Positions 25,465 to 35,669 are shown, counted from the first letter of the stretch. The stretch is 51,385 bases of DNA from Flavobacteriaceae bacterium (GCA_013003555.1 JABDIV010000051.1:1-51385); one strand, 5' to 3'. Numbers and translations are program-made. Notes: generated from the sequence alone by a model not told the origin.

Positions 25465-27120
25465 TTAATCGTTACCCTGAGAATTGATCTGGGCCAACAT
25501 GTCTTTTGCATTTTGTCCGGTCGGTCCGTTAGGATCCATCTCGATGGCCTTATTATAGTATTCTTTAGCCTTTTCAAGATTACCGGCCTTCCAATATCCT
25601 TCCGCAAGGCTATCCCAGCAGTTGGGTGAGTCAGGAAAAAGTTTAGTGTTGAAATCGAAAACAAAAATCGCTTCCTCCATTTGGGAACTGCTCAATAAGT
25701 TATACCCGGCTGCATTTAAATTTGATTCAAAATCAAAAAATTTATACTTAGGATCCCTGACCATTTCCGGAACTTCAGTCGTTAATCGTTCTATCTCACC
25801 AGCCATAAAAAGGTTGGTCATATATTCCATAGGGTCCAGTACGAAGTCTGAATCGTCAAAACTTAAGGCAACTTCCAAAACAGGATCTTTGTTTGTTTGA
25901 TATTCCTCGTAACTCATGTCTACTGCCAAATGCGGGGCTGTCCATTCAGCACCTTCCCATTGTGGTTTGTCCTGCCACCAGGCAAAAGACAAATAGGCCG
26001 GAATTTTACTATTCGGAAGATCTACCCGCCTGTTATCTCCATAAAAATTAATATTCTCACTGCTTGGTTCCCCTATAAATACAGCATTGGTATAATTATC
26101 CAATTCATTAATAAGATTCTGACATGCCGAGAATGTTCTTCTTCCAATAATCACGAATAGTTTCCCTACCTCGTTGATTTTTTCAGTTTCAATTATTCCG
26201 GTAACAACTGGCTTGTTCTTGTAGTTATTTCCACCACCGTTCAACCTGACATCAATAACCATTTTCTCGACATCATTGTTTTCGATAAAGTCAAATACCT
26301 TGGCGTAGAAAGTCGGAATATCTTCAGATGGATCATCCTGAATCTGACTTTGCCGAACATAAACGGTTTTAGATTCTGGCAAATATTCGAAATAATAAAT
26401 TTTATCTAAATTTTTTAGATAATTTGGGGTCACATCCTGATTCCGAGCTTCAAGCCAATTATCATCTGTCTGAACCAAGCTGTATTGCGTTGGAACCCGT
26501 TCACCTTTCGGAAGCGTTGAAATGACCTTTTTAAAACTTTTACCATCCTTTTCAAAACTTAATTCCACCTCGGTGGATAGCTTATCAATAACCCCTTGGG
26601 CATGAAGCACCTCAGCTACAGTAATATATAGCGGGCCATAGGCTTTAAAGAATTGGTCATTCTCAGAAGGAATTACAGGATAAATAGCTTTTAATGCTTC
26701 TTCTGTAGTCATCTTCCCTATTCCAGTCACCTTCGCTCCTAGGACATCGGCTTGATCCTTATGAGCTCCCTGGACAAATAAACCATCGTTAAACCAGTAT
26801 AAATTCAAGGGTAACTGATGAAACGGATAAGGTGAATATCGAAATCCGAGTACCGTATGACCATATTTAAATGATGATACAAGTTTCGCCATTCCGATAA
26901 TAATCTCATGCTGCTCCAGTTTAGGAATTTCCTTGTAAAGTTTTTCAACAGCCGTATCAAAATCGGCCTTAGTCGTCTTCTTGAATAAGAACGAATAGTC
27001 CTTATGCACAGTTTGTTGTAGAAATTTGAGGTCTTCTTGCCACTCTTTGGCACTCAACACCTCCTGGGCCGAGACATTTAATGTCATGGCCATTGCTAGT
27101 AAGAAAATAAAATTACGCAT
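25465..27120 (-). CDS. Exported S41-family peptidase-like protein with C-terminal TPR
   Basis: 551 residues. A signal peptide (MRNFIFLLAMAMTLNVSAQ) is followed by an N-terminal helical region with YSFLFKKTTKADFD, a central domain with the S41 features MVIDVRLNGGGNN (about 285) and the candidate nucleophile region GRRTFSACQNLINEL (about 330), and a TPR pair near 495-545 (WDSLAEGYWKAGNLEKAKEYYNKAIEMDP). It is related to tail-specific/tricorn-type serine peptidases, with the serine in FSAC; no PDZ domain is evident. Location should be periplasmic or secreted. It is a single gene between a terminator and the SDR pair. Substrate unknown; activity is plausible but not certain. Confidence 0.82.
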   Translation of the reverse strand: MRNFIFLLAMAMTLNVSAQEVLSAKEWQEDLKFLQQTVHKDYSFLFKKTTKADFDTAVEKLYKEIPKLEQHEIIIGMAKLVSSFKYGHTVLGFRYSPYPFHQLPLNLYWFNDGLFVQGAHKDQADVLGAKVTGIGKMTTEEALKAIYPVIPSENDQFFKAYGPLYITVAEVLHAQGVIDKLSTEVELSFEKDGKSFKKVISTLPKGERVPTQYSLVQTDDNWLEARNQDVTPNYLKNLDKIYYFEYLPESKTVYVRQSQIQDDPSEDIPTFYAKVFDFIENNDVEKMVIDVRLNGGGNNYKNKPVVTGIIETEKINEVGKLFVIIGRRTFSACQNLINELDNYTNAVFIGEPSSENINFYGDNRRVDLPNSKIPAYLSFAWWQDKPQWEGAEWTAPHLAVDMSYEEYQTNKDPVLEVALSFDDSDFVLDPMEYMTNLFMAGEIERLTTEVPEMVRDPKYKFFDFESNLNAAGYNLLSSSQMEEAIFVFDFNTKLFPDSPNCWDSLAEGYWKAGNLEKAKEYYNKAIEMDPNGPTGQNAKDMLAQINSQGND

Positions 27121-27200
27121 TGTGGTTGATTGATTGATTTCTTAAAAGATACGATTTTTCCAGAATTGTTACACTTTTGGTCAGACTAACAGGAAATCAA

Positions 27201-27974
27201 TCAACGAATATGGCTACCAGCATTCACATCGATCGTCGACCCGGTTGCGTGATCCATCAGTCCACTGCTTAAAAGTGCAACCAGTGGTGCGATATCTTCA
27301 GGTTTTGTTAATTCGTTAATTGCAATTTCATTTAAAACCCTTTGTTCTCCATATTTGGAAATAAAGGATTCGGCCATCTGTGTTCTTGTGAATCCCGGAG
27401 CCACAATGAAGGACTTCACACCATCTTTACCAAATGAACGTGCAACACTACGCCCCAAACTGGTCAATCCGCCTTTGCTTGCGGCATAGGCCAAATATTC
27501 TTTTGTTTCTCCTCTAAAAACTGCCCGGCTACCTATATAAATAAATCGTCCACCGTTGCGTTTCAGGAAATGATCAAGGCCAAGTTTGGTCATAAGACCT
27601 GCAGAATTCAAATTGATATCCATGGTCTTATTCCAAACTTTCATCCATGTTGATGGTTCCATATCGATAGGATGCTCGATAAACACTCCGGCATTAATAA
27701 TTATGACGTCCAGATGACCCATTTTTTTTAAAACGGTTTCAATTAACATCTGAACATCATCTGTATTCTCAAGATCAGCCTTAACAAGAATGGATTCGGT
27801 TGGATTATCATTTTCAATCAATTCCTGAGCCGATTCAAAATCCGAATTGTAATGAATGGCCACTCGAGCGCCCTGATCGATCAAATGAGATGCGATACTT
27901 TTTCCAATTCCTTTTGAGGATCCGGTAACCAATATATTCATCCCCTTAAGATCAATGGTATAATTTCTTTTCAT
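27201..27974 (-). CDS. SDR family oxidoreductase (classical)
   Basis: 257 residues. Classical short-chain dehydrogenase: TGSSKGIG at 17-24, INAG near 93-96, catalytic S149, Y163 and K167 (YAASK). The NADP preference is not obvious. It lies 10 nt downstream of another SDR-like gene and is in one transcript with it and a cupin. The substrate is unknown; the KdgF-like cupin partner hints at uronate or keto-sugar chemistry, where SDR enzymes reduce 4-deoxy-5-ketouronate, but no lyase, kinase or aldolase is nearby, so this is weak. Confidence 0.82.
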   Translation of the reverse strand: MKRNYTIDLKGMNILVTGSSKGIGKSIASHLIDQGARVAIHYNSDFESAQELIENDNPTESILVKADLENTDDVQMLIETVLKKMGHLDVIIINAGVFIEHPIDMEPSTWMKVWNKTMDINLNSAGLMTKLGLDHFLKRNGGRFIYIGSRAVFRGETKEYLAYAASKGGLTSLGRSVARSFGKDGVKSFIVAPGFTRTQMAESFISKYGEQRVLNEIAINELTKPEDIAPLVALLSSGLMDHATGSTIDVNAGSHIR

Positions 27975-27984
27975 AATTCTGCTC

Positions 27985-28749
27985 CTAAGTTCCTTTTATC
28001 CATCCACCATCTACAGCCAATGATATTCCGGTTATATAACTTGCGCGCTCACTCGCCAGAAAGGCAACCGCTGCAGCAAACTCTTCGGGTTCACCAAAGC
28101 GACCCAGGGGGATTTCGTCAATGGCATCTTTCAGACCTGGATTTCCCTCAATAAGATTCATCAATCGATTTGTTTTGGTATACCCTGGCATAACATTGTT
28201 CACGGTTATATTATTAGGACCGAGTTCATTGGCGAGGCTTTTCATAAGACCGAGAATCGAAGAACGGACCGCATTCGACAGGATCAGGTTATCAACGGGT
28301 TGCTTAACGGCTTGTGAGCTGATCATTATTATTCGTCCCCAATTCTGAGCCTTCATGACCGGAAGAACCTGACGGATCAGCCTGGTTGCACTTCCTATCA
28401 ATAAATTAAAAGCATTCTTCCAATCTTGGTCGTCAAAAGACTCGAAAGTCCCAGCCGGCGGACCTCCACTATTGGTCACCAAAATATCGATCTGACCAAA
28501 TTCTTGTATGATTTTGTCAACCATGTCTTCGCAGTCTTCCTTTATAGACAGGTCAGCCTGAACTGCGATAACCTTTACAGAACCCAGGGCCTTAAGTTCT
28601 GACTTCGCCTTTTCTAAAGCATCCTTATTTCTCCCGCAAATAGCTACATTAACCCCTTCATTGACGAGAGCTTCTGCCACAGCCCTTCCCAATCCCTGAC
28701 TCGAAGCGGCTACAAGTGCTGACTTACCGTTTAACCCGAAATCCATCAA
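27985..28749 (-). CDS. SDR-like protein lacking the catalytic Tyr-Lys pair
   Basis: 254 residues with SDR fold features: AASSQGLG (14-21), NSGG at 93-96, C-terminal ASERASYITGISLAVDGGW. S144 is present in MISSQAVKQP, but the expected YxxxK is replaced by a SNAVRS stretch (S158 and R162 at the corresponding spacing). A group of SDR-like proteins with SNAxR in this place is known and annotated as 3-oxoacyl-reductase-like, so this is a family trait and not decay. Its catalytic mechanism or even activity is uncertain. It overlaps the cupin gene by 4 nt (coupled translation) and precedes the classical SDR by 10 nt. Confidence 0.78.
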   Translation of the reverse strand: MMDFGLNGKSALVAASSQGLGRAVAEALVNEGVNVAICGRNKDALEKAKSELKALGSVKVIAVQADLSIKEDCEDMVDKIIQEFGQIDILVTNSGGPPAGTFESFDDQDWKNAFNLLIGSATRLIRQVLPVMKAQNWGRIIMISSQAVKQPVDNLILSNAVRSSILGLMKSLANELGPNNITVNNVMPGYTKTNRLMNLIEGNPGLKDAIDEIPLGRFGEPEEFAAAVAFLASERASYITGISLAVDGGWIKGT

Positions 28750-29111
28750 TCGCCGGAACGTAAATAATCATCTGTTCCATCTAACCAATCTTCACGAATC
28801 GGAGACCAGGTATCGATTTCTTCTACATCACCAATCATAAGGGCTTCATGCGGAAGAAAGGCAGGAATAACTACCGCATCTCCTGCATGAAGATCCATAG
28901 TTTGTTCTTTATTTTCTCCGAACCAAAAACGAATTACGCCACTAATAACCTGTGTTACCTGTTCATTTTCATGCTGATGCAAAGGAACCAAAAACCCATC
29001 TTTGAATTTCATTCGTGCGATCATCACCTTGTCGCCATAAATTAATTTACGTTGCATTTTCGGCGTTACCTGTTCAACCGTTACATCATCCCAATTAATT
29101 TTAGTTACCAT
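28746..29111 (-). CDS. Cupin-domain protein, KdgF-like
   Basis: 121 residues, a single cupin. Metal-binding residues are visible in VPLHQHENEQVTQVISG (H, H, E/Q) and in the second motif GDAVVIPAFLPHEAL. The C-terminal DTWSPIREDWL closely resembles the SPxREDFL ending of KdgF, the enzyme that linearises unsaturated uronates from pectin and alginate breakdown. The rest of such a pathway is absent here, so function is inferred only from likeness. It is the first gene of a set with two SDR genes (4-nt overlap with the next) and follows the beta-propeller gene by 12 nt, so all may be one transcript. Confidence 0.75.
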   Translation of the reverse strand: MVTKINWDDVTVEQVTPKMQRKLIYGDKVMIARMKFKDGFLVPLHQHENEQVTQVISGVIRFWFGENKEQTMDLHAGDAVVIPAFLPHEALMIGDVEEIDTWSPIREDWLDGTDDYLRSGD

Positions 29112-29123
29112 CTGATTATTCGT

Positions 29124-32100
29124 TTAGTTCTTAATTAAACCCTGGCCTTCTACCCAAGGCGCTCCTGCCTGCTCTAACTCCCTTTCAAGTGCCGGAATAG
29201 TCGTATTCACCATATTAGCTAATTTACCTTTAAGTCCGATAAGCTGATTCTTAGCTCGTCTGTATGCGCCCTTGTGATTTTCGGTTGGACCATAGGTGTT
29301 GCCAAAGGCTACCCAGCCCAAGCGATTTGCATCATTAGGTGAAGGGTTTGAACGCTCTCCAATTTCATCTTTCACCTTATCGCCATTCATCGATTTATCC
29401 AGTTCAAGCAGATCTCTGCGAACACCATCAAGTTTCGCAATTAGATCGTCTGACAATAATGGTGCTTTATTAGCAGCACGAGACATCGCATCAACGCGTC
29501 TCATGCTGTTTGAAAGAACTACATTAGTCGCTGTCAAATCCTGTTGCAAGGCCGTAATGTCATTACGGAATGCATCCATTTCATCGTACGATTTCCTTGG
29601 CAATGCACCATCATAAATCGGCTCCACTTTAAAGGTTTGAGGGCCTTGCAAAACGGTCGATTTACCATCAACCCGTTTAACCAGGGTGACCGTGTAATCC
29701 CCGGGCGTTACCATAATTCCACCACCGCGACCGAAACCTCCTCCGCCTTGACCGGATCGCAATCGTTCGCCTCTCATGCTAGGATAGGTCAATGACCAGT
29801 CAACACGGCTGAAACCTTTCTTATTTTTTCCTTTTACGGTATTAACATGCTTACCATTCGCATCTTTAATCACAAGCAAGATTTCAGGCCCTTGCTGCTC
29901 TGCTTCATCTGACAGCGCATCCCATCCGGGAAAATCTGTATTGTTCTTTTCTCTCGCTTTTCGTTCATCCTTCAGAGACTTAACTTTTTCAGGCATATAA
30001 TAGGTAAATATAGCGCCAAAAGGAGCGTTCTTGGCTTCATACTCATGATCTCCCTGGCTTCCGACGCGACTGTATTGCCGATACCATTTCGCTGGTTTAG
30101 TTTTGAATAAAGTCGGGCCTCCACTCAACATTGTGTTATTAAATTCTCGAATCGGTGTGATATCATCAAGAATATAAAATCCGCGACCGAAGGAAGCAGC
30201 CACGAGGTCATTTTCACGACGTTGAATGGTGATGTCACGGAACGAAATAGTAGGTAAGCCGCCTTTGAGTTGTATCCAGTTTTTACCGGAGTTAACTGTA
30301 AAATATATACCATATTCGGTGGCAGCAAATATCAGATTCCTGTTAACATGATCCTGAACCAATCGCCAGGTCAATGTCCGGGTTGGTAAATCGCCATTCA
30401 TCAAACTCCATGTTTTACCCTTGTCGGAACTCTTGATCAAATAGGGTTTATAATCGCCGTATTTATGATTATCAAGAGCGGCATATACTACATTAGCATC
30501 AAACAAATCGGCTCGTACATCATTCACAAAGGGTGTGCTCGGCAGCCCTTTTACTGAGCCAAGTGTTATTTTTCTCCAACTTTGTCCGTCATTTTCCGAA
30601 ACCTGGATCAAGCCGTCATCTGTTCCTGCATAAAGAAGACCTTCCTGCACCGGCGATTCAGCTAGTGAGGTTATTGTATTATAATTCGACATCGCACCTA
30701 CATCCCATGCATTATCCCAGCTTTGCTGTTTACCGTACATCGGCAACGTAATGCGGTCCTGATTTCGTGTCAGATCTTCCGAAATTACCGTCCAGGCATC
30801 ACCACGATTTTCAGAACGCCAAACCCGCTGTGATGCAAAATAAAGTCTTGTGGCTTTATGTGGACTAACCAATATTGGTGCATCCCAGTTAAAGCGTTCG
30901 TACGGATCACCTTCTCCCGGCTGGGGTTGGATAAAAACCGTCTCACGGGTGGTTTGATCGACGCGCCATAAAACACCTTGTTGAAATTCACCATAGGTAA
31001 TATCAGGATTTCCTGGCTCGGTTGCCGATTGGTGACCATCGGCACCAAGGGTTTTCCACCAATCATCATTGCGTATTCCGCTCGAACTCATCGTTTGCGA
31101 TGGCCCGCCATGAGAACCGTTATCCTGCGTTCCTCCATAAACATTGTAAAACGGTTCAGAATCGTCAACGGCTACCTTGTAGTATTGTGTTATTGGCAGA
31201 TTACCAAAGAACTTCCAACTTTCTGTCAGGTCGAAACTTTCATAAAGTCCGCCATCGGTCCCAAACAGCACATAATTAGGATCTGAAGGCTTAAAGGCCA
31301 TGGCATGACTGTCGACGTGCTTATTCCGTTCATTCATTCTCTGATAAGTCTTACCGTGATCATCGGAAATCAAAACATAATTGTTCATGAGATACAACCG
31401 ACCTTCCTGGTGAGGAGATGCATATAACTCCTGGTAATAGTGAGGCCCTGTTCCACCGGAAACCATATCCGATTGTTTTGTCCATGACATCCCTCTATTT
31501 GTTGACATATAGAGACCACCTTTGGTTCTGTCTAGTTCTATAGCTGCATAAACTATATCATTATTAAAGGGAGAAATCGCCAATCCGATTTTACCCAGAT
31601 TTGAACCTGGGATGCCATTTTTCAATTTGGTCCAGGTTTCTCCCCCATCCATACTTTTGTGAATGCCCGATCCGGGACCACCACCTAAGTAGGCTGCAAC
31701 TGTTCTTTGGCGTTGCCAGGTTGCGGCGTAGAGTACTTCTGAATTTTTTGGATCAATTACGATATCTGTCGCGCCTACCCATTCATCATCACCAAGGGTT
31801 CGGTTCCATGTTTTTCCGCCGTCGGTTGATTTATAAACGCCACGTTGGCCACCTTTACTCCATAGTGGACCCTGTGAGGCTACCCAAATAACATCTGAGC
31901 TCTCGGGATGGACAACTATTTTAGACAGGTGTTCAGAATTTTTCAAACCCATATTCTTCCAGGTTTTACCATCGTCGTGACTAACAAAGATGCCATCTCC
32001 AAAGGCAACATGACGTCCGCCGACGTTTTCACCGGTTCCCACCCAAATGGTATGCGGATTATTCGGATCGATGGTTATACAACCTATTGAATAGGTTGAC

Positions 32101-32360
32101 TCCTTATCGAATATAGGTCTCCATGTGGTTCCGGAATTCGTAGTCTTCCATACTCCACCGGAACCTACGGCAACATACCACACATTCTCGTTTTCGGGAT
32201 GGACGGCGATATCTGCAATACGTCCGGAGGTCATAGCCGGACCAATGTTCCTAAAGGTTAAACCACTAAACGTTTTCTCATCCATTTTCTGTGAAAAAAC
32301 GAAACTGCTCATAAGGAAAAGGCAGCTTACTACTAAAACAATCTTTAATGAAGGTCTCAT
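29124..32360 (-). CDS. Exported sortilin/VPS10-like beta-propeller protein with BNR repeats
   Basis: 1078 residues. A signal peptide (LVVSCLFLMSSFVFSQ) is followed by a long series of BNR/Asp-box repeats (pattern S-x-D-x-G-x-T-W): TTNSGTTW, SHDDGKTW, STDGGKTW, SMDGGETW, STNRGMSW, SENRGDAW, SENDGQSW, SSDKGKTW and TVNSGKNW, forming one or two propellers over residues about 30-740. The C-terminal third holds a beta domain (SLTYPSMRGERLRSG) and a helical tail. Family members are common in Bacteroidota as secreted proteins of unclear role, often annotated as glycosyl hydrolase from the Asp boxes; no sialidase catalytic residues are evident. It follows the CocE gene by 43 nt. Confidence 0.88.
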   Translation of the reverse strand: MRPSLKIVLVVSCLFLMSSFVFSQKMDEKTFSGLTFRNIGPAMTSGRIADIAVHPENENVWYVAVGSGGVWKTTNSGTTWRPIFDKESTYSIGCITIDPNNPHTIWVGTGENVGGRHVAFGDGIFVSHDDGKTWKNMGLKNSEHLSKIVVHPESSDVIWVASQGPLWSKGGQRGVYKSTDGGKTWNRTLGDDEWVGATDIVIDPKNSEVLYAATWQRQRTVAAYLGGGPGSGIHKSMDGGETWTKLKNGIPGSNLGKIGLAISPFNNDIVYAAIELDRTKGGLYMSTNRGMSWTKQSDMVSGGTGPHYYQELYASPHQEGRLYLMNNYVLISDDHGKTYQRMNERNKHVDSHAMAFKPSDPNYVLFGTDGGLYESFDLTESWKFFGNLPITQYYKVAVDDSEPFYNVYGGTQDNGSHGGPSQTMSSSGIRNDDWWKTLGADGHQSATEPGNPDITYGEFQQGVLWRVDQTTRETVFIQPQPGEGDPYERFNWDAPILVSPHKATRLYFASQRVWRSENRGDAWTVISEDLTRNQDRITLPMYGKQQSWDNAWDVGAMSNYNTITSLAESPVQEGLLYAGTDDGLIQVSENDGQSWRKITLGSVKGLPSTPFVNDVRADLFDANVVYAALDNHKYGDYKPYLIKSSDKGKTWSLMNGDLPTRTLTWRLVQDHVNRNLIFAATEYGIYFTVNSGKNWIQLKGGLPTISFRDITIQRRENDLVAASFGRGFYILDDITPIREFNNTMLSGGPTLFKTKPAKWYRQYSRVGSQGDHEYEAKNAPFGAIFTYYMPEKVKSLKDERKAREKNNTDFPGWDALSDEAEQQGPEILLVIKDANGKHVNTVKGKNKKGFSRVDWSLTYPSMRGERLRSGQGGGGFGRGGGIMVTPGDYTVTLVKRVDGKSTVLQGPQTFKVEPIYDGALPRKSYDEMDAFRNDITALQQDLTATNVVLSNSMRRVDAMSRAANKAPLLSDDLIAKLDGVRRDLLELDKSMNGDKVKDEIGERSNPSPNDANRLGWVAFGNTYGPTENHKGAYRRAKNQLIGLKGKLANMVNTTIPALERELEQAGAPWVEGQGLIKN

Positions 32361-32403
32361 TGTGTCTATTTATTTTCTATTGATTACTAAATGCTTGATT
32401 CTT

Positions 32404-34284
32404 CTAATTTTTACGCGCTATTGGCAGTCTGATCTGAGACGGAAAATCTGTGGAATGATGAATACTATTTGTGGCGGTCAGGCCTACCTTTTCATCATAA
32501 TTATTGCCCCCGGTATTTAAATTCCTGGCAAAGCGTGGGAAATTGCTGCTCGAAATCTCAATTCTAATCCGGTGGCCTTTGGCAAAATAATTACTGGTTG
32601 CCATCGGTGTTAAATCTATTTTATAAACCTCACCCTTATTCATAAATACCTCCTTGTCATAACCTTCCCGGTATCTTGCTCGTTGAATGGTTTCATCGAG
32701 ATTGTACGCACGGCCATCGGGATAAACGTCTATCAATTTAATTGTGAAATCGGTATCCTTTACATCGGAAGAAACATAGAGGGTTGATTCGATAAAACCG
32801 GAAATTTCATGACCTTCTTCAAGAATATCGGAAGTATATACAAGAATATCCTGCCGTGTTTCCATCTGCTGCTGATCAAAAGCTCCCCCTCTAACCGCAT
32901 TACCTGTACAGCAAACGTTACCTCCGTATGACTTTACAGGGTTCATAGGGTTGTATACAAAAGTGTCAGGGTTGTCTCCTTTAGACATATTTAAAGACAG
33001 CCGACCATCACCGTAAATACTGTTTGCTCCCTTCTCTGAATCGAGGTAATAGGTTACTAATGATGTAGTTTCAGGTGGCCAGGTTTCAGCCGACTGCCAT
33101 ATATTCTTACCCATGGTGTAATATTGAACACGTGGTGTCTTTTCTTTAAAATCGTTCGACTCACCTTTTAACCACATATCGAACCAGGCATAGATCTGTT
33201 CACTGTAATTCAAGCGGGCATCACCCACATTCCGTTCCCCTACAATAGTATTTTCAGTCGCTCTGGTATAAGCACAATGTAAGGTTGGTGCGATGACTAA
33301 ATACTGGTTATCCCGAACGGTGGCATCTTTTGCGTTCTTTCTTACGTGATTGAACAAGGCTATATTCGGACTTATAGAAACGTCATACCAGGATGTAAAC
33401 CAGAAACTCGGAACCCCGAAATCCATATCATCGTGGTAAAGTCCACCGGTAAACCAGTCGGGATGATTTGGTTTACGTCTCACCATTTTATCGAATATTT
33501 CACGCTTTCCATTTATATTTTGAAGTATATCCTGAATCGGCAAATGGTTAAGCGCCTCCGACATATCAACAGATGGATTCTCAGGCGCAAGATCGTAAAA
33601 CCGGGAAATTCGTATAAGGTCTTCCTGCGTTGCCCCTGCTGGAATCCTCGGTTTGTATTTGTCGTGTTCGACGCCGTAAAGCCAGGCAAAGAACAGCATT
33701 TGTTCGGCTCCGCCCCGATACCAGTTTCCTTGTTCGAAATAATCTCCTACCCGGCCAACACCTGCACCATAACCTTGAGGTACCATGGCAGCATGCGAAG
33801 GGTGATCAAGAGCAGCTACCGCCATTTGCCATTCAGCGGTAGACGAGCAGCCTAATGTTCCAATTTTACCATTAGACCAGCTCTGGTTTTTCATCCAGGT
33901 GAAGGCATCATAGCCATCTGTAAGCGGCGTGCCTAAAATATCCCATTCACCTTCTGAATAGTAGCGCCCTCTCTCGTTTTGAACAACATAGGCATAACCG
34001 CGTTTTACGGCTGCCAAAACTCGCTCAACTCCTCTTGTTCGTTGTTCTCCATCACCCCATGAATTAAAGTTATAGGGTGTCCTCGAAAAAATAATCGGGA
34101 CCTTATCATTTGTTTTTGGCCGGTAAATATCCGTTGCCAGGCGCACTCCGTCACGCATAGGCATCATTACTTTCTGATCGATTACGGCGATGGATTTAAG
34201 TTCGTTTAAAACCGATTCCTGGGTATAACAAGTTCCGCTTCCCATGAATATGATAAACAGGAATGCTATAATTCGGTAAGTCAT
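32404..34284 (-). CDS. CocE/NonD family hydrolase, exported
   Basis: 626 residues. A signal peptide ([19 protein letters not shown]) is followed by an alpha/beta-hydrolase domain typical of CocE/X-Pro dipeptidyl peptidases: [18 protein letters not shown] at 39-56, [15 protein letters not shown], and the nucleophile elbow [12 protein letters not shown] with S147 (GxSxx). The C-terminal jelly-roll (galactose-binding-like) domain runs from about 395, with [28 protein letters not shown] and [15 protein letters not shown]. Members hydrolyse esters or amides, including proline-containing peptides and beta-lactam side chains; the substrate is unknown. It is the first gene of a likely transcript with the VPS10-like gene. 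The Cys at the end of the signal (TC-YTQ) is not a convincing lipobox. Confidence 0.9.
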   Translation of the reverse strand: MTYRIIAFLFIIFMGSGTCYTQESVLNELKSIAVIDQKVMMPMRDGVRLATDIYRPKTNDKVPIIFSRTPYNFNSWGDGEQRTRGVERVLAAVKRGYAYVVQNERGRYYSEGEWDILGTPLTDGYDAFTWMKNQSWSNGKIGTLGCSSTAEWQMAVAALDHPSHAAMVPQGYGAGVGRVGDYFEQGNWYRGGAEQMLFFAWLYGVEHDKYKPRIPAGATQEDLIRISRFYDLAPENPSVDMSEALNHLPIQDILQNINGKREIFDKMVRRKPNHPDWFTGGLYHDDMDFGVPSFWFTSWYDVSISPNIALFNHVRKNAKDATVRDNQYLVIAPTLHCAYTRATENTIVGERNVGDARLNYSEQIYAWFDMWLKGESNDFKEKTPRVQYYTMGKNIWQSAETWPPETTSLVTYYLDSEKGANSIYGDGRLSLNMSKGDNPDTFVYNPMNPVKSYGGNVCCTGNAVRGGAFDQQQMETRQDILVYTSDILEEGHEISGFIESTLYVSSDVKDTDFTIKLIDVYPDGRAYNLDETIQRARYREGYDKEVFMNKGEVYKIDLTPMATSNYFAKGHRIRIEISSSNFPRFARNLNTGGNNYDEKVGLTATNSIHHSTDFPSQIRLPIARKN

Positions 34285-34509
34285 TTGAAATGTTGGTTAG
34301 TCGTTATTAAAGACTTAAAGTTAGCAAATTCTCAGCTATTTATTCAGTTGCAGTTGAAAAGAATTAAGATTGAATCGTCAATCATTTTATTGAGCTGTTT
34401 TCCTCTGACAAATAGCCTTATTTAGAGGCTTAAATAAAAAATCACTACCTTTTCCTTTGTCTAACAAAAATTGCAATCTTGCATTACGTTTAATTTCAAT
34501 TAAAATATT

Positions 34510-35031
34510 ATGAAATCGACCCGAACCATCATTATTTCAGCCTTAGCCATCTTCTTTTCGTTAACTCTTGCCGTTAATGCCCAAGAAAAGCAAACGAAGA
34601 AAGCCGTTAAAAAGGAAAAGACTGTTAAAGCAAAAAAACAATCCCAAGCGGATGTGAAAAAGGCACCTAAAGCCATTGAAGTGAAAAAGCAATCAAAGCC
34701 ATTAGCTAAAGATAGTTCTAAGATAAAAGGTACGATATCGAAACTGGCTGTAGATAAAAACGCCGCCCTCGAAAATTCAAAGAAAGAGGATATGGAGGGT
34801 TTAAAAGAAAGTGTTGAGTTACAGCGCAGTGGTACAAAACAAGCCGTAAAAACATATCAAAAAAATAAAAAGCTGGCCGCTGATGAGATTAAAGGAACAA
34901 AAGCCATTGAAAAAGATGAAAAAAAGAAACTCAAGGCTGAGAAAAAGAAACTGAAAACTGAAAAAAAAGAACTAAAAGCAAAAAAAGCTCCGAAACCGAA
35001 GAAAACTGACAAGCTTAAAAAGGATCAGTAG
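34510..35031 (+). CDS. Lysine-rich exported low-complexity protein
   Basis: 173 residues. A clear signal peptide (TIIISALAIFFSLTLAVNAQ) is followed by about 149 residues of which about one in three is lysine, in KK and KxxKK runs with Ala and Glu, mainly predicted helical. No domain is recognised. Composition alone resembles histone-like basic tails, but the signal peptide argues for an envelope or extracellular role, perhaps binding anionic polymers. It is convergent with the DUF4251 gene, which also has a KKDKKEQKLEKKE stretch after its signal peptide. The codon set is normal for the window. Confidence 0.7.
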   Translation: MKSTRTIIISALAIFFSLTLAVNAQEKQTKKAVKKEKTVKAKKQSQADVKKAPKAIEVKKQSKPLAKDSSKIKGTISKLAVDKNAALENSKKEDMEGLKESVELQRSGTKQAVKTYQKNKKLAADEIKGTKAIEKDEKKKLKAEKKKLKTEKKELKAKKAPKPKKTDKLKKDQ

Positions 35032-35153
35032 TCGGAATCAGTGAACAGAACAGGATGGCTGAAAAATAACTTCATAAGTATGTCTATATAGCCAACTTGC
35101 CGGTCATGAATTTGAGAACTTACAAGACAAAAGGTGTATTATTCCTTGATTGA

Positions 35154-35669
35154 TTAATCGACATCCAGGGGCGAGATCACACCATCATAGGAAATGCTTT
35201 CCCGTTTATTGCTATTAACCGTAACCTTTGCGCTTAGGCCTTTGAAAAATTGTACAAAGACGTCGTATGTTTCTTCCGGGGATGATATTTTAAACTCAAC
35301 GGTCACTGTCCTACGCTTATCGTTTTCCCTGACCTGATAATCGCGCATTTCACCATCAAATTCAATACCTCCTCCGGCATACATAGTCGCTACCCTGACG
35401 ATACCAATATAGGGCAGGTAAGCTTTTGTCTTATCCCCCTGAATGGTTAAATAGCCTCTTCCGGCATCCATCAGCATGCGTTTGCCAGCTCTGGTATTCA
35501 TCCATTGAGAATTAAATGTGAAATTGCCATTGGCTACAACCTCCCTGGCTAAAGCGTATTGCTGCTCTTTTTTTTCGAGTTTTTGTTCTTTTTTATCTTT
35601 TTTGGTCTGGGCCTCACTTACGGAGATCACCATGGCCAACAGAATGACAAATAATGTTTTTGTTCTCAT
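35154..35669 (-). CDS. DUF4251 domain-containing exported protein
   Basis: 171 residues. A signal peptide (KTLFVILLAMVISVSEAQ) and a lysine/glutamate linker (22-36) precede a beta-rich domain matching DUF4251: ANGNFTFNSQWMNTRAGKRML, YLPYIGIVRVATMY, GGGIEFDGEM and the C-terminal ISYDGVISP. The family is restricted to Bacteroidota, exported, and of unknown function; structures show a small beta-barrel-like fold. It stands alone, between the lysine-rich gene (convergent) and a terminator that follows the dehydratase gene. Confidence 0.85.
   Translation of the reverse strand: MRTKTLFVILLAMVISVSEAQTKKDKKEQKLEKKEQQYALAREVVANGNFTFNSQWMNTRAGKRMLMDAGRGYLTIQGDKTKAYLPYIGIVRVATMYAGGGIEFDGEMRDYQVRENDKRRTVTVEFKISSPEETYDVFVQFFKGLSAKVTVNSNKRESISYDGVISPLDVD

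Noticed and set aside
25465..27120. Active classical CtpA-type peptidase
   Set aside because: The S41-like core is present, but there is no PDZ domain and the catalytic set could not be fully assigned, so it was called S41-like only.
33346..33855. 169-codon plus-strand ORF opposite the CocE gene
   Set aside because: Shadow of the real gene; no domain, no promoter-like box and many rare residues.
34510..35031. Histone H1-like DNA-binding protein
   Set aside because: The lysine-rich composition fits, but a strong N-terminal signal peptide argues for export.
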